Positions 1 through 9,379 of a stretch of 64,000 nucleotides of DNA are shown one piece after another. Each line of letters opens with the position of its first letter. Position 1 is the first letter of the stretch. The notes under the pieces are model-generated. The model was not told the DNA's origin, searched no databases, and worked only from the letters and a program-made list of their open reading frames with translations. The DNA is from Rhodoferax sp. BLA1 (GTDB lineage Bacteria; Pseudomonadota; Gammaproteobacteria; Burkholderiales; Burkholderiaceae_C): positions 1 through 64,000 of the forward strand of contig NZ_SZVI01000004.1 in the NCBI RefSeq assembly GCF_013416775.1, written 5' to 3'. The position numbers and the translations under genes are program-made.

Positions 1-905
1 TCAAGTTTGAAGTGGTTGAGAGTGTGCCCACCCACGAAGACATCAAACTGGGCAAACCCAGCCGTGACCGCCTGATTGCCAACTTCCAGCAAAACATCCG
101 CAACTGCGCAGCGGTGGGTGTGAAGGTCATTTGTTACAACTTCATGCCGGTGTTTGACTGGACCCGCACCGAGATGGCCAAACAGCTGCCGGACGGCTCC
201 TTCACCCTGGCCTTTGATGCAGACGCGGTGGCCAAGATTGACCCGGAGAAGGGCATCTCCCTGCCGGGCTGGGATGCCAGCTACAAACCTGAACAACTCA
301 AGGCCCTGCTGGCCGACTACAAGGCCGTCGACGAAGAAGCCTTGTGGGCCAACCTGGAATACTTCCTCAAAGCCATCATCCCGGTGGCCGAAGAAGTGGG
401 CATCAAGATGGCCATGCACCCGGACGACCCACCGCGCCCGATCTTTGGCCTGCCACGCATTGTCAAGAACCGTGATGACTTGGCGCGCTTGGTCAAGATT
501 GTGGATTCCTCCTCCAACGGCCTGACCCTGTGCTCAGGCTCCCTGGGTGCGGATCTGTGCAACAACATCCCGTCCTTGGTCAAAGAGTTTGGTGGCCAGG
601 GCCGTATCCACTTTGGTCACCTGCGCAACGTCAAGGTCGAGCCCGATGGCACCTTCTACGAGTCCACCCACAACTCCTGTGATGGCTCGCTGGACATGGC
701 GGCCATTGTCAAGGCCTACCACGATGTGGGCTTTGAGGGTTACTGGCGTCCTGACCATGGGCGCATGATCTGGGGTGAGACCGGCAAGCCCGGTTATGGC
801 TTGTATGACCGCGCACTCGGTGCGGTGTACCTGAACGGCTTGTGGGAAGCGGTGAGTAAATACGCGCCCGAAGCCACCCCGTCCTCGACCAAGCAGCCCA
901 GCTGA
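1..905 (+). CDS. uxuA: mannonate dehydratase, 5'-truncated by window edge
   Basis: Dehydrates D-mannonate to 2-keto-3-deoxygluconate in hexuronate catabolism (cytosol, Mn/Fe dependent). The frame is open from base 3, so the GTG at 12 is an internal valine and the true start lies outside the window. About 301 residues remain; I estimate 50-90 N-terminal residues are missing. Visible family motifs are VPTHEDIK near the cut, [16 protein letters not shown] in the middle, HFGHLRNVK, and a C-terminal RPDHGR, which contribute metal and substrate ligands of the TIM barrel. The TRAP genes that follow on the same strand after 108 bp suggest a hexuronate uptake and degradation unit. Confidence 0.95.
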   Translation, partial: KFEVVESVPTHEDIKLGKPSRDRLIANFQQNIRNCAAVGVKVICYNFMPVFDWTRTEMAKQLPDGSFTLAFDADAVAKIDPEKGISLPGWDASYKPEQLKALLADYKAVDEEALWANLEYFLKAIIPVAEEVGIKMAMHPDDPPRPIFGLPRIVKNRDDLARLVKIVDSSSNGLTLCSGSLGADLCNNIPSLVKEFGGQGRIHFGHLRNVKVEPDGTFYESTHNSCDGSLDMAAIVKAYHDVGFEGYWRPDHGRMIWGETGKPGYGLYDRALGAVYLNGLWEAVSKYAPEATPSSTKQPS

Positions 906-942
906 TCGTCTTGTGAGTTTTTTGAACGAGTTCCCCCTCTAT

Positions 943-966
943 CGGCTTTTAGGAGCCGGTGTTTTT
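943..966 (+). terminator. weak hairpin between uxuA and dctP
   Basis: CGGCT (943-947) pairs with AGCCG (954-958) around a six-base loop and is followed by a short T run (962-966). Five base pairs is marginal. It may only partly separate uxuA from the transporter genes. Confidence 0.3.
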
Positions 967-1013
967 CTCTGTACCTGTTAGTTTTTTCAACCTGGTCAAT
1001 CAAGGAGATCCTC

Positions 1014-1997
1014 ATGACCTTTCGCAGAAGCCTTCTCGCAGCCGCTGTAGCTGTTGTTGCACTGTCAGCTGGTTTTACCGCCAGTGCGCAAAACGTAGTG
1101 TTCAAAGCCTCTGATACACACCCGGCGGGTTATCCCAATGTGGTGGCCGTTGAGAGCATGGGCAAAAAGCTTGATGCCGCCACCAAAGGCCGCATCACGC
1201 TGAAAATGTTCCCTGGCGCCGTGTTGGGTGAAGAAAAAGCCGTGGTTGAGCAAGTGCAGATTGGCGCTGTCCAGATCGCCCGCATTTCGCTCGGTGTGAT
1301 TGGCCCGATCGTGCCCGAAGTTGACGTGTTCAACATGCCCTTCGTGTTCCGTGACATCGCCCACATGCGTGCCGTGATTGATGGCCCCATTGGTGCTGAA
1401 TTGTTGGAAAAGGTGAGCAACAGCTCTGGCCGCATGATTGGTCTGGCCTGGATGGACGGCGGCGCCCGCAGCCTGTACACCAAGAAAAAAGTGCAAACCC
1501 CGGCCGATCTCAAAGGCATGAAGGTTCGCATGATGGGTAACCCGCTGTTTGTGGACACCATGAACGCCATGGGCGGCAATGGCATCTCCATGGGTTATGG
1601 CGAGGTGTTCAGTGCCTTGCAAACCGGTGTGATCGACGGCGCTGAAAACAATGCGCCTAGCCTGTTCACCTCCAACCATTACACCGCTGGTACCAAGTAC
1701 TACGCTCAGACCAACCACTTGATCATCCCTGAAATTTTGGTGATGTCCAAGGTGACTTGGGACAAACTGTCAGACGCTGACAAGGCTCTGGTGAAAAAAG
1801 TGTCGCACGAAGCGCAACTCGAACAACGTGTGTTGTGGGACAAGAGCGTGGCTGACTACTCCGCCAAGCTCAAAGCCGCCGGCATTGAGTTCGTTCCAGT
1901 GGACCAAAAACTGTTTTATGAAGCCACCGCTCCGGTGCGCGCCAAATACGGTGCCAAGTTCACTGACCTGATGAAACGCATCAGCGACACCAAGTAA
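1014..1997 (+). CDS. TRAP transporter substrate-binding protein (DctP family)
   Basis: Periplasmic receptor of a tripartite ATP-independent transporter, 327 aa. Residues 1-26 form a Sec signal peptide ending ...TASAQ. The mature protein shows the family pattern: ASDTHPAGYP at the N-terminus, LKGMKVRMM with the arginine that normally binds the substrate carboxylate, and GEVFSALQTGVIDGAENN. The start is fixed by an AAGGAGA ribosome-binding site at about 1001-1007. Small and large permease genes follow directly. Neighbouring uxuA makes a hexuronate (glucuronate, galacturonate) or related sugar acid the likely substrate; that is inference from context. Confidence 0.93.
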   Translation: MTFRRSLLAAAVAVVALSAGFTASAQNVVFKASDTHPAGYPNVVAVESMGKKLDAATKGRITLKMFPGAVLGEEKAVVEQVQIGAVQIARISLGVIGPIVPEVDVFNMPFVFRDIAHMRAVIDGPIGAELLEKVSNSSGRMIGLAWMDGGARSLYTKKKVQTPADLKGMKVRMMGNPLFVDTMNAMGGNGISMGYGEVFSALQTGVIDGAENNAPSLFTSNHYTAGTKYYAQTNHLIIPEILVMSKVTWDKLSDADKALVKKVSHEAQLEQRVLWDKSVADYSAKLKAAGIEFVPVDQKLFYEATAPVRAKYGAKFTDLMKRISDTK

Positions 1998-2061
1998 CTC
2001 TCTGGTTGATACAGGCCCGGTGCAGCTGCATCGGGCCTCGTGAATACTGTCAGGCATTGCC

Positions 2062-2586
2062 ATGAAAAACAAAATACTGCACTTTAACGACATCCTCTAT
2101 CTGACCTGTATCTGGGCTTCAGGTATCTCGGTCTTGATCATGACGTTGATCGTCCCCTGGGGCATTTTTGCCCGTTACGTCCTGGGCACTGGCTCACCCT
2201 GGCCCGAACCTGTGGCAGTGATGCTGATGGTCGTGTTTACATTTTTTGGCGCATCGGCTGCGTATCGCGCCCGTGGCCACATTGCGGTCGCCATGGTGAC
2301 CGAACGTTTGCCTAAGAGCGTTCAGCGTCCGCTGGCCATTTTGATCGAACTCTTGATGCTGATCGTGGCCCTGTTTACCCTGGTGTATGGCACCAAGCTG
2401 TGTGTGGAAACCATGGGCCAGGTCATCGGGCAACTGCCTTGGATGCCGGTCGGTGTGACCTATTTGCCAGTGCCGTTGGGCGGTTTGACCACCCTGATTT
2501 TTGTGTTGGAACATATGGTTTTTGGTCCGCAGGGCAACCGCGCTGTGGTGACGTTTGACCATGAGAAGAAAGAAGAGGTGGTCTGA
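2062..2586 (+). CDS. TRAP transporter small permease (DctQ family)
   Basis: 174-residue inner-membrane protein with four predicted hydrophobic segments (about residues 15-37, 50-68, 90-112 and 130-150), matching the DctQ fold that bridges the binding protein and the large permease. The gene lies 64 bp after the binding protein. Its stop overlaps the start of the large permease gene by one base (TGATG at 2584-2588), so the two are probably translationally coupled. Confidence 0.92.
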   Translation: MKNKILHFNDILYLTCIWASGISVLIMTLIVPWGIFARYVLGTGSPWPEPVAVMLMVVFTFFGASAAYRARGHIAVAMVTERLPKSVQRPLAILIELLMLIVALFTLVYGTKLCVETMGQVIGQLPWMPVGVTYLPVPLGGLTTLIFVLEHMVFGPQGNRAVVTFDHEKKEEVV

Positions 2587-3869
2587 TGGACGCACTCGTA
2601 TTGCTCGGTTCATTCATGGTGCTGATCCTGCTGGGGATGCCGGTGGCGTATGCCATGGGCCTGTCGGCACTGATTGGCGGCTGGTACATCGATATCCCGC
2701 CGGATGCCATCATGATTGGTATTGCGGGCGGCGTGAACAAGTTCTCGTTGCTGGCGATTCCGTTCTTTGTGCTGGCCGGGGCCATCATGGCCGAAGGAGG
2801 CATGGCCAACCGGCTGGTGGCGTTTGCCGGTGTGCTGGTAGGCTTTGTGCGCGGCGGTCTGTCGATTGTGAACATCCTGGCCTCGACCTTCTTTGGTGCG
2901 ATTTCCGGCTCGTCGATGGCTGACACGGCCTCGATCGGCTCGGTGTTGATTCCTGAGATGGAAAAGAAAGGTTACCCACGTGAATTTGCCACGGCGGTCA
3001 CCATCAGCGGCTCGGTACAGGCGATTCTGATCCCGCCCAGCCACAACGCGGTGATTTATTCGCTGGCGGCCGGTGGTTCGGTGTCGATTGCGGCGCTGTT
3101 CCTGGCCGGTGTGTTGCCCGGTTTGATCCTGGGCTTGACCTTGGCCATCATGTGCCTGTTCATCGCCAAGAAAAAGGACTTTCCCAAGGGCCGTGTGATC
3201 CCGATGAAAGAAGCGCTGAAGATTGTGGTGGATGCGCTCTGGGGCCTGATGACCATTTTCATCATCCTGGGGGGCATTTTGTCCGGCGTGTTTACTGCGA
3301 CCGAGTCGGCCGCTGTGGCCGTGTTGTGGGCGTTTTCGATCACCATGTTTGTCTACCGTGACTACAAGTGGAGCGAGTTGCCCAAGCTGGTGCACCGCAC
3401 CGTCAAAACCTTGGCGATTGTGATGATCCTGATCGGTTTTGCCGCCGCCTTTGGTTACGTCATGACCTTGATGCAGATCCCGCAGCAGATCACCGACATG
3501 TTCACCAGCGTCTCCAACGACAAGTATGTGGTGCTGATGATGATCAACATCTTGCTGTTGTTGCTGGGCACCTTGATGGACATGGCCCCGCTGATTCTGA
3601 TCATGACCCCGATCCTGTTGCCAATCGTGACCACCCTGGGTGTGGACCCGGTGCACTTTGGCATGATCATGATGTTGAACCTGGCCATGGGCCTGATCAC
3701 ACCGCCCGTGGGTGGGGTGTTGTTTGTGGGGGCTGCGGTGGCCAAGCTGCCGATTGAGACGGTGGTGAAAGCCTTGATTCCGTTTTTCTTCGCGCTGTTT
3801 GCGGTGTTGATGGCCGTGACCTATATCCCCGCGATCTCTTTGTGGTTGCCAGGCCTGTTGTTGAATTAA
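2586..3869 (+). CDS. TRAP transporter large permease (DctM family)
   Basis: 427-residue polytopic membrane protein that carries out the sodium-driven transport step. It is almost entirely hydrophobic, with about 11-12 segments. Family signatures include FFGAISGSSMADTASIGS near residues 100-118, IPPSHNAVIYS, and a C-terminal NLAMGLITPPVGGVLF. Length is typical for DctM. It completes the P-Q-M set of the first TRAP system, and two strong hairpins follow the gene. Confidence 0.95.
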   Translation: MDALVLLGSFMVLILLGMPVAYAMGLSALIGGWYIDIPPDAIMIGIAGGVNKFSLLAIPFFVLAGAIMAEGGMANRLVAFAGVLVGFVRGGLSIVNILASTFFGAISGSSMADTASIGSVLIPEMEKKGYPREFATAVTISGSVQAILIPPSHNAVIYSLAAGGSVSIAALFLAGVLPGLILGLTLAIMCLFIAKKKDFPKGRVIPMKEALKIVVDALWGLMTIFIILGGILSGVFTATESAAVAVLWAFSITMFVYRDYKWSELPKLVHRTVKTLAIVMILIGFAAAFGYVMTLMQIPQQITDMFTSVSNDKYVVLMMINILLLLLGTLMDMAPLILIMTPILLPIVTTLGVDPVHFGMIMMLNLAMGLITPPVGGVLFVGAAVAKLPIETVVKALIPFFFALFAVLMAVTYIPAISLWLPGLLLN

Positions 3870-3891
3870 ACCCGTTGACAACAGGTTTGCC

Positions 3892-3974
3892 GGGCGGGGT
3901 CTGATAGCTCAGACGCCGCCCACAACCCAAGCCGCAAGCACAGGCCCAGTCCGATTTTTTGGACTGGGCCTGTG
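3892..3974 (+). terminator. tandem hairpins, second one a probable intrinsic terminator
   Basis: First hairpin: GGGCGG plus GTCTG (3892-3903, one mismatch) pairs with CAGAC plus CCGCCC (3910-3921) around ATAGCT. Second: a perfect 14-bp stem, 3939-3952 with 3961-3974, whose eight-base loop is T-rich. There is no long T run downstream, so termination efficiency is uncertain, but the position fits the end of the TRAP operon. Confidence 0.6.
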
Positions 3975-4034
3975 CCGTTTTGGGGCCTCAAACAGTTGTT
4001 GCGTGTTGGGTGATCTGCGCCTGTTAGAATCATG

Positions 4035-4083
4035 AAAATTGATAGCTGAACGCCCTTGTTGAATAAGGGCTCGAAGCCATTTT
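4035..4083 (+). repeat. dispersed palindromic repeat, copy 1
   Basis: Family consensus in plus orientation: AAAATTGATAGCTG, then GCCCTT, a 4-8 base spacer, ATAAGGGC, then a GGCCATTTT-like end. This copy has all parts: TTGATAGCTG at 4039-4048, CGCCCTT, AATAAGGGC, and AAGCCATTTT at the right end. Confidence 0.75.
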
Positions 4084-4227
4084 GATAGGTAAACCTTGGT
4101 GCATTCATCCGGTGTCTTACAAAACACCGCGCACCACCCCAAGCTGTTCCCAACGCCAAGCCTCCATTCACCTTGCCTGCGCCTGCCATGCGCGCACTGC
4201 AGCCTTTTCTGACCCTAGTCTTCGACC

Positions 4228-4962
4228 ATGCCTGACTTCACTTCTTCCCTGTTCTGGATCGCCGTCCTCCAGATCATCATCATCGACATCATGCTGGGCG
4301 GCGACAACGCGGTGGTGATCGCCCTGGCCTGCCGCAAATTGCCCCCTGAACAACGCAACAAAGGTATTTTCTGGGGCGTGGTGGGTGCCATTGGCCTGCG
4401 TGTGGTGATGATCTTTTTTGCCCTGAAGCTGCTGGCCGTGCCGTATCTGAAGATCGTGGGTGGTCTGCTGTTGCTGTGGATTGGCATCAAGCTGATGTTG
4501 CCTGAACACGATGAGGGTCACGACAGCATTGATGGCGGCACCACGCTGATGGCGGCCATCAAAACCATTGTGGTGGCCGACGCGGTGATGAGCCTGGACA
4601 ACGTGATTGCGGTGGCCGGTGCCTCGCACGGCTCGATGGTGCTGGTCACCTTTGGCATCCTGGTGTCGATCCCGATTGTGGTGTGGGGCAGCAAACTGGT
4701 GCTGAGCTTGATGGACCGCTTCCCGGTGGTGATCACGCTGGGTGCGGCGTTGCTGGGCTGGATTGCCGGGGGCATGTTGCTGAGCGACCAGGCCACGCCT
4801 GAAGCAATCGCCAAAGGCCTGCCTTACGCACACCACCTGTTCGGCGCTGCGGGTGCGGCACTGGTGGTGGTGGTTGGCAAGTGGCTGGGGCGCCGCCGCG
4901 TGCCAGGTCCGGCCATCGACCTCAGTGTGTCGGCGTTGGAGCAGCAGCGCTCAGACAAATAG
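4228..4962 (+). CDS. TerC/YjbE family integral membrane protein
   Basis: 244 aa with seven hydrophobic segments. It carries the two acidic membrane motifs of the TerC family, GGDNAVVIAL (about residues 24-33) and MSLDNVIAVAG (about 121-131). The family is linked to metal-ion export, including manganese efflux, and to tellurium resistance; the exact substrate cannot be read here. The gene is monocistronic: hairpins end the upstream operon and a perfect 16-bp terminator follows 20 bp after the stop. Confidence 0.9.
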   Translation: MPDFTSSLFWIAVLQIIIIDIMLGGDNAVVIALACRKLPPEQRNKGIFWGVVGAIGLRVVMIFFALKLLAVPYLKIVGGLLLLWIGIKLMLPEHDEGHDSIDGGTTLMAAIKTIVVADAVMSLDNVIAVAGASHGSMVLVTFGILVSIPIVVWGSKLVLSLMDRFPVVITLGAALLGWIAGGMLLSDQATPEAIAKGLPYAHHLFGAAGAALVVVVGKWLGRRRVPGPAIDLSVSALEQQRSDK

Positions 4963-4982
4963 GGACAAGGTCACTCAAAGAA

Positions 4983-5022
4983 AAAGCCGCCCCACCGATG
5001 TGTTTCGGTGGGGCGGCTTTCT
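4983..5022 (+). terminator. strong intrinsic terminator of the terC-like gene
   Basis: Perfect 16-bp stem (4983-4998 with 5005-5020, arm AAAGCCGCCCCACCGA) and a six-base loop TGTGTT. The arms end in A and T runs. Confidence 0.9.
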
Positions 5023-5023
5023 T

Positions 5024-5073
5024 AAAACTGATAGCTGTCTGCCCTTGATGGATAAGGGCTGATGGCCATTTTT
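5024..5073 (+). repeat. dispersed palindromic repeat, copy 2
   Basis: AAAACTGATAGCTG, then GCCCTT-gatgg-ATAAGGGC, then TGGCCATTTTT. It follows the terC terminator and precedes the 3' end of the minus-strand GH31 gene, so it sits between convergent genes. Confidence 0.8.
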
Positions 5074-5086
5074 ACCTATAACTGTG

Positions 5087-7516
5087 TCAGGCGGATTGCC
5101 CCGCTGTGGGCAGCCGCAGTGTCAGGTGGCGCCAGTCGCCCACCAGGGTCTCGGACAAGACGCGGGCGCCTGTCACACCCACTGGGCGCGGGTCCAGGCG
5201 GGGCACCAACAGCTGTAGTTCTGGGCTGGCCGGTGCGGTGGCGCCTTGCCAGCTGATCTGCACACGCAGTGCCTCGCTATTGCCATTCACCAAGAGTGAC
5301 CACAGGCCGTGCTGGCCCTGCTGGTAACGCTGGCTGTGGCCGTCGTCCTCAAAACATGTGGCCTCGAACGACCCGTTTTCCAGCGGGAACAGCTGAAAAC
5401 CGCGCACATCATCCGTTTGCCCAAAATGCACCGGTGCCAGGTTCAGCGGGATGGCGCAGCCTGCACGCGCCAGCAGAGGCGGTGTGCTGCTGTCCAGCGG
5501 TGCGTCCAGGGTCAGCCATTGGCCACCGTGGTGCCGCTGGCCGCTCCAGAAGTCACACCAGTCGCTGCCAGCGGGCAGCCAGACACGTCGTTGTGTGGCG
5601 CCGGGCTCCACCACCGATGCCACCAGCAGATTGGGTCCGAGCAACATGTCGTCGTTTTCGGCCCAGGTCTGCGCGTCCGCCGGAAAGTCGTGGAAGGTCG
5701 GGCGGATCATCGGCTCGTAGGCCGAGTGGGAGCGCCACAGCAGGTGGTACAGGTAAGGCGTCAGGCGCACCCGCAAGGCGATCAGCTCACGGATGCGGGC
5801 TGTGATCTCGGGGTACATCCAGGGCTCGTTCACCGTGCCGTCATCGTTCCAGGAGTGGATGGAAAAGCGGGGCAGGAAAATGCCGTTCTGCACCCAGCGC
5901 AGCAAGAGTTCGGGTCCGGGTGCCGGCCCGGAAAAACCACCAATGTCATGCCCAGTGTTGGACACGCCTGAGAGCGCCAAGCCCAAGCCCATGCGGATGT
6001 TGAAACGCAGCGTGTCCCAGCTGGTGTAGTTGTCTCCCGACCAGGTTTGCACATGGCGCTGCATGCCCGGTGCGCCCGAGCGCGAGATCAGCCAGGGCCG
6101 CTCATCTGGGGCAAAAGCCCGCTGCGCCTGGTGGGAGGCTTGCATCATCAGCAGTGTTTGCAAGGACCTGGCCTCGACCGCCGGACGTGCTTCACCAAAG
6201 CCAAACATGCGGGCCTGGGTGCTCCAGATTTCGTACTCGTTGTTGTCGTTCCAGGTGGCGGCAATGCCGGTCTCCAACAGGCTCTCGGTCACGAGCTCTT
6301 TCCACCAGGTGATGGTGGCCGGGTTGGTGAAGTCGAGGTAAGCGCCGGTGTCGTCCCAGAACTGCACGGCAGTGGGTTGGCCATCCGGGTCCTGGATCAG
6401 CAGGCCCGCTGCGGCCGCCTCGGCAAAACGCGGGTGGTCGTGCAAGAGCGCGGGTTTGATGTTGGCACACAGGCGAACACCTTTCGCCAGGTAACTGGCG
6501 GCAAAATCGGCCGGGTCGGGGAACTTGTCGCGGTTCCAGTGGAAGACGTAACGTTTGCCACCAATCGAGGTGTAACCCGAGGACAGATGGAAGGACTCAC
6601 AGGCGATGTTGTGTTCCTGGCAGCGCGCCAGAAACTCGCCCATGCGCTCCTGCGCATTGGGTGCATCGGTGTAACTCATGGTCGAGCCCGAGTAGCCCAG
6701 CGAATATTTCGGTGCAAACACCGGTCGGCCGGTCAGCCAGGTGTAGCGCTGGGTGATGGCGGCCGGGCCGTCGCCCGCGATGAAGTAGAGGTCCAGGTCA
6801 CCATGTTCGGCCACAAAGTAGCGGTAGTGGCCATGGTAGTTGTCCATTTCCTTGCCCATGTCGAACACACACTCGGACAAGGTGTCGTAGAACAGGCCAA
6901 AACACACACCGCTGCTTGGCTTGTGCGTCAGGTAAAACGGGATGTGTTTGTACAGCGGGTCGGTGCTGCGGGCGTCGTAACCCATCGGGTCCAGGTTGCA
7001 CATCTGGTAACGCTGACCGGCGCGGTTGGCCAGGCCGGTGCGCTCACCCAGGCCGAAGTACATCTCACCGCGTTCGCGTTGCAGGTAGTGGTAAACACGC
7101 TGGTCCCACCAGCCAAAGTTGTAGGCCTGGGTAGGGCGGTCATTGGCCGCAGCTTGCCAGACACCACCGCGTTTGACCTCCCAGCGGCAGAACAGGCCTT
7201 TGAGCTGGATGTTCAGGCGCAGGTCGCGGGTGGTGACGGTGAGGGTGTCGGTATCCTGGGTCAGTTCAAAGTCTGGCAGTGCAAAACCCGAGAGGTCAAA
7301 ACGGTCACGGCCTTCGGCTGCGATGTCGTCCAGACCGGGCGCAATGGCCCAGGTGCGGGGAAAGTGCAGTTTGGCATCGGGCAACACCATCAGACGGACG
7401 ATGTCGTGTTCGAGCACAAACACATGGGCCAGGGCGCCCTGGGCGCTGCGCAGCACCAGATGGTTGCCACTGCAGGCGGGGTCAAGTGAGAAGAGGGGGG
7501 CTTGGTCGAGTCTCAT
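5087..7516 (-). CDS. glycoside hydrolase family 31 (alpha-glycosidase)
   Basis: 809-residue retaining alpha-glycosidase; no signal peptide, so probably cytosolic. The nucleophile motif WNDNNEYE places the aspartate at about residue 424. The motif WSGDNYTSWDTL places the acid/base aspartate at about residue 495. The N-terminal beta-sandwich contains the typical YFGLGERTG, and LGYSGSTMSYTDAPNA opens the barrel. The sulfoquinovosidase residues of YihQ are not seen; the corresponding loop reads SSGYTSIGGKRYVFHWN. It is the last gene after a TRAP dctPQM set, only 13 bp behind dctM and with almost no Shine-Dalgarno, which suggests coupled translation. The substrate is probably whatever the TRAP system imports. 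Confidence 0.9.
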   Translation of the reverse strand: MRLDQAPLFSLDPACSGNHLVLRSAQGALAHVFVLEHDIVRLMVLPDAKLHFPRTWAIAPGLDDIAAEGRDRFDLSGFALPDFELTQDTDTLTVTTRDLRLNIQLKGLFCRWEVKRGGVWQAAANDRPTQAYNFGWWDQRVYHYLQRERGEMYFGLGERTGLANRAGQRYQMCNLDPMGYDARSTDPLYKHIPFYLTHKPSSGVCFGLFYDTLSECVFDMGKEMDNYHGHYRYFVAEHGDLDLYFIAGDGPAAITQRYTWLTGRPVFAPKYSLGYSGSTMSYTDAPNAQERMGEFLARCQEHNIACESFHLSSGYTSIGGKRYVFHWNRDKFPDPADFAASYLAKGVRLCANIKPALLHDHPRFAEAAAAGLLIQDPDGQPTAVQFWDDTGAYLDFTNPATITWWKELVTESLLETGIAATWNDNNEYEIWSTQARMFGFGEARPAVEARSLQTLLMMQASHQAQRAFAPDERPWLISRSGAPGMQRHVQTWSGDNYTSWDTLRFNIRMGLGLALSGVSNTGHDIGGFSGPAPGPELLLRWVQNGIFLPRFSIHSWNDDGTVNEPWMYPEITARIRELIALRVRLTPYLYHLLWRSHSAYEPMIRPTFHDFPADAQTWAENDDMLLGPNLLVASVVEPGATQRRVWLPAGSDWCDFWSGQRHHGGQWLTLDAPLDSSTPPLLARAGCAIPLNLAPVHFGQTDDVRGFQLFPLENGSFEATCFEDDGHSQRYQQGQHGLWSLLVNGNSEALRVQISWQGATAPASPELQLLVPRLDPRPVGVTGARVLSETLVGDWRHLTLRLPTAGQSA

Positions 7517-7529
7517 AGGTTTTTTTCAG

Positions 7530-8834
7530 TTAGCCAACTTTGCCGAGCACCATTTGGGGCAGCCACAAGGACAGCGCCGGAATGTAGGTGACCAGCAGCA
7601 AGGCTGCGATCAGGAAGGCGAACATGGGCAAGAGGGGGCGGGTCAGCTGTGACAGCGTGACATTGGCCATACGTGCCGCGACAAACAAGGTGCTACCCAC
7701 CGGTGGGGTGGCAATGCCAATACACAGGTTGAAGGTGATGATGATGCCGAAATGCACCGGCGAGATGCCGAGCTGCATCGCCACCGGCAAAAAGATCGGG
7801 GTAAAGATCAGCAAGCCAGGGGTGATGTCCAGGAATGTGCCCAACAGCAGCAACAACACGTTGAAGAGCGCCAGCAACACAATCGGGTTGTCTGAGAAAC
7901 TGGTGATGGCTTCACTCAGCACGGTGATCGAGCCGGTGCTGGCCAGCAACCACGACATCGTCATGGACACACCCACCATCAGCATCACCACGGCGGTGCC
8001 AACGGCGGCATTGAGCATGGCATCGAACAATTTGCGCCAGGTCAGGCTGCGATACAGCAGGCTGAGCACCAGGGTGTAGAGCGCGGCGGTACCGGCGGCC
8101 TCGGTGGCGGTGAAGACACCACCCACGATGCCACCCATGATGATCAGCACCATGGCCAAGGCGGGCAGGGCGCGCCAGAGTGCCAGCAGGGCTTCTTGGC
8201 GGGTGTAGTGGTGCACATCGTTGGGCAGGTCGCCGCGCTTGGCCAGAATGTGTATCCAGACCATGATCGACAAGGCCATCAGGATGCCCGGGATGTAACC
8301 CGCCACAAACAACACATCCACCGGTGTGCCGCCCGAGATCAGCGAATAAATGATCAGTGCCCCCGAGGGCGGGATCAGCAAGCCGCAAGGCGATGCGGCC
8401 ACATTGGCGGCGGCGCAGATCGGCATGTTGTAACCGGCCTTGCGTTGTAAGGGCGACATGGTCGAGCCCACACTGGCCGCACTGGCCACGGCTGAGCCAG
8501 AGATGGCGCCAAACAGCGCATTGGCCACCACCGAAATTTGCGCCAACGAGCCCGGCAACCAGCCCACCAATACCTTGGCCAGATCAATCAACCGCAGCGC
8601 GATACCGCCGGTGTTCATGAGGCCGCCGGCCAGAATGAACAGCGGAATCGCCACCAGCGTGAAGTTGTCCAGACTGGACGCCACGCGTTGGGCCGACACG
8701 ATCAAGGCGGTATCAATCGACGGTGTCACGGTGAACAGCGCCAGCACCGTGGCGATGCCAATACAAAAACTCACCGGCACCCCAAACAACAAGAGCAGCG
8801 TGAACACCACGCCCAGAATCATCAGTGCGTTCAT
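7530..8834 (-). CDS. TRAP transporter large permease (DctM family), second system
   Basis: 434-residue polytopic membrane protein with the DctM signatures LFGAISGSAVASAASVGS, LIPPSGALIIYS and NLCIGIATPPVGSTLF. Its start overlaps the stop of the small permease by four bases (8831-8834), indicating translational coupling. It belongs to the minus-strand glpD-dctP-dctQ-dctM-GH31 series. Confidence 0.95.
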   Translation of the reverse strand: MNALMILGVVFTLLLLFGVPVSFCIGIATVLALFTVTPSIDTALIVSAQRVASSLDNFTLVAIPLFILAGGLMNTGGIALRLIDLAKVLVGWLPGSLAQISVVANALFGAISGSAVASAASVGSTMSPLQRKAGYNMPICAAANVAASPCGLLIPPSGALIIYSLISGGTPVDVLFVAGYIPGILMALSIMVWIHILAKRGDLPNDVHHYTRQEALLALWRALPALAMVLIIMGGIVGGVFTATEAAGTAALYTLVLSLLYRSLTWRKLFDAMLNAAVGTAVVMLMVGVSMTMSWLLASTGSITVLSEAITSFSDNPIVLLALFNVLLLLLGTFLDITPGLLIFTPIFLPVAMQLGISPVHFGIIITFNLCIGIATPPVGSTLFVAARMANVTLSQLTRPLLPMFAFLIAALLLVTYIPALSLWLPQMVLGKVG

Positions 8835-9361
8835 GCGGCCAGCTCCTTGTTCACGTGCTCAATCGCATCGTCCACTTCATTGACCCGTTTGAAACTGGCC
8901 GGGTTCAACAAAATGCCGATCTGGTAGAACACGATGCAGGCACCCGCGATCGGAATGCAGCTGTAGACGTAGCCCATCGGCACCTCCAGCGTGGCCGAGA
9001 ACTGCTCCACCTCAAAAGCACGCAGTACTAGCTTGAGGCCGCCATATAAAAACACCGAAGCTGAAAAGACCAGCACCAGGGCCGCCACCGCGCGCATATG
9101 CGTCAGCAAGGCCTGGCCTTGCAGTTTTTCGGCCAACATGTCGTAGGCCATGTGCTCCAGTCGCCCGCAGGCGTAGGCCGTTCCGAGCAGGCTGAGCCAG
9201 ATCACTGCAAACCGGGACACTTCCTCCGTGAAGATGGACGGGTTGCCCAGCGCATAGCGGCTAACCACCTGCCAGATCACACACAGCGCCAGCACGGTGA
9301 AAGAAAGAATCAACCCGGCCTGTAACAGGCGGTCGATCCCGGTTCGCAGCAATCTCAGCAT
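8831..9361 (-). CDS. TRAP transporter small permease (DctQ family), second system
   Basis: 176 residues with four hydrophobic segments and the DctQ-like stretch FTEEVSRFAVIWLSLLGTAY. A moderate AGGAAA ribosome-binding site precedes the ATG. The gene sits 18 bp after dctP and overlaps dctM by four bases. Confidence 0.92.
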   Translation of the reverse strand: MLRLLRTGIDRLLQAGLILSFTVLALCVIWQVVSRYALGNPSIFTEEVSRFAVIWLSLLGTAYACGRLEHMAYDMLAEKLQGQALLTHMRAVAALVLVFSASVFLYGGLKLVLRAFEVEQFSATLEVPMGYVYSCIPIAGACIVFYQIGILLNPASFKRVNEVDDAIEHVNKELAA

Positions 9362-9379
9362 GATGTTTTCCTGGACGGT

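Larger units (their letters stand above)
3870..4227. other. 358-bp intergenic region between TRAP operon and terC-like gene
   Basis: Holds two hairpins just after dctM (3892-3921 and 3939-3974), one copy of the dispersed palindrome (4035-4083), and about 140 bp leading to the terC-like gene. I saw no yybP-ykoY (manganese) riboswitch motif in that leader and no convincing small ORF. Confidence 0.7.

Noticed and set aside
12..14. GTG as the start of uxuA
   Set aside because: The frame is open to the window edge and the residues KFEVVESVP before and around it belong to the family, so this is an internal valine of a truncated gene.
4080..4227. yybP-ykoY manganese riboswitch upstream of the terC-like gene
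   Set aside because: The conserved GGGGAGUA-type core is not present.
5087..7516. Sulfoquinovosidase (YihQ) identity for the GH31 enzyme
   Set aside because: The Gln/Arg/Trp sulfonate-recognition pattern is not seen in the corresponding loop, and no sulfoquinovose genes are nearby.
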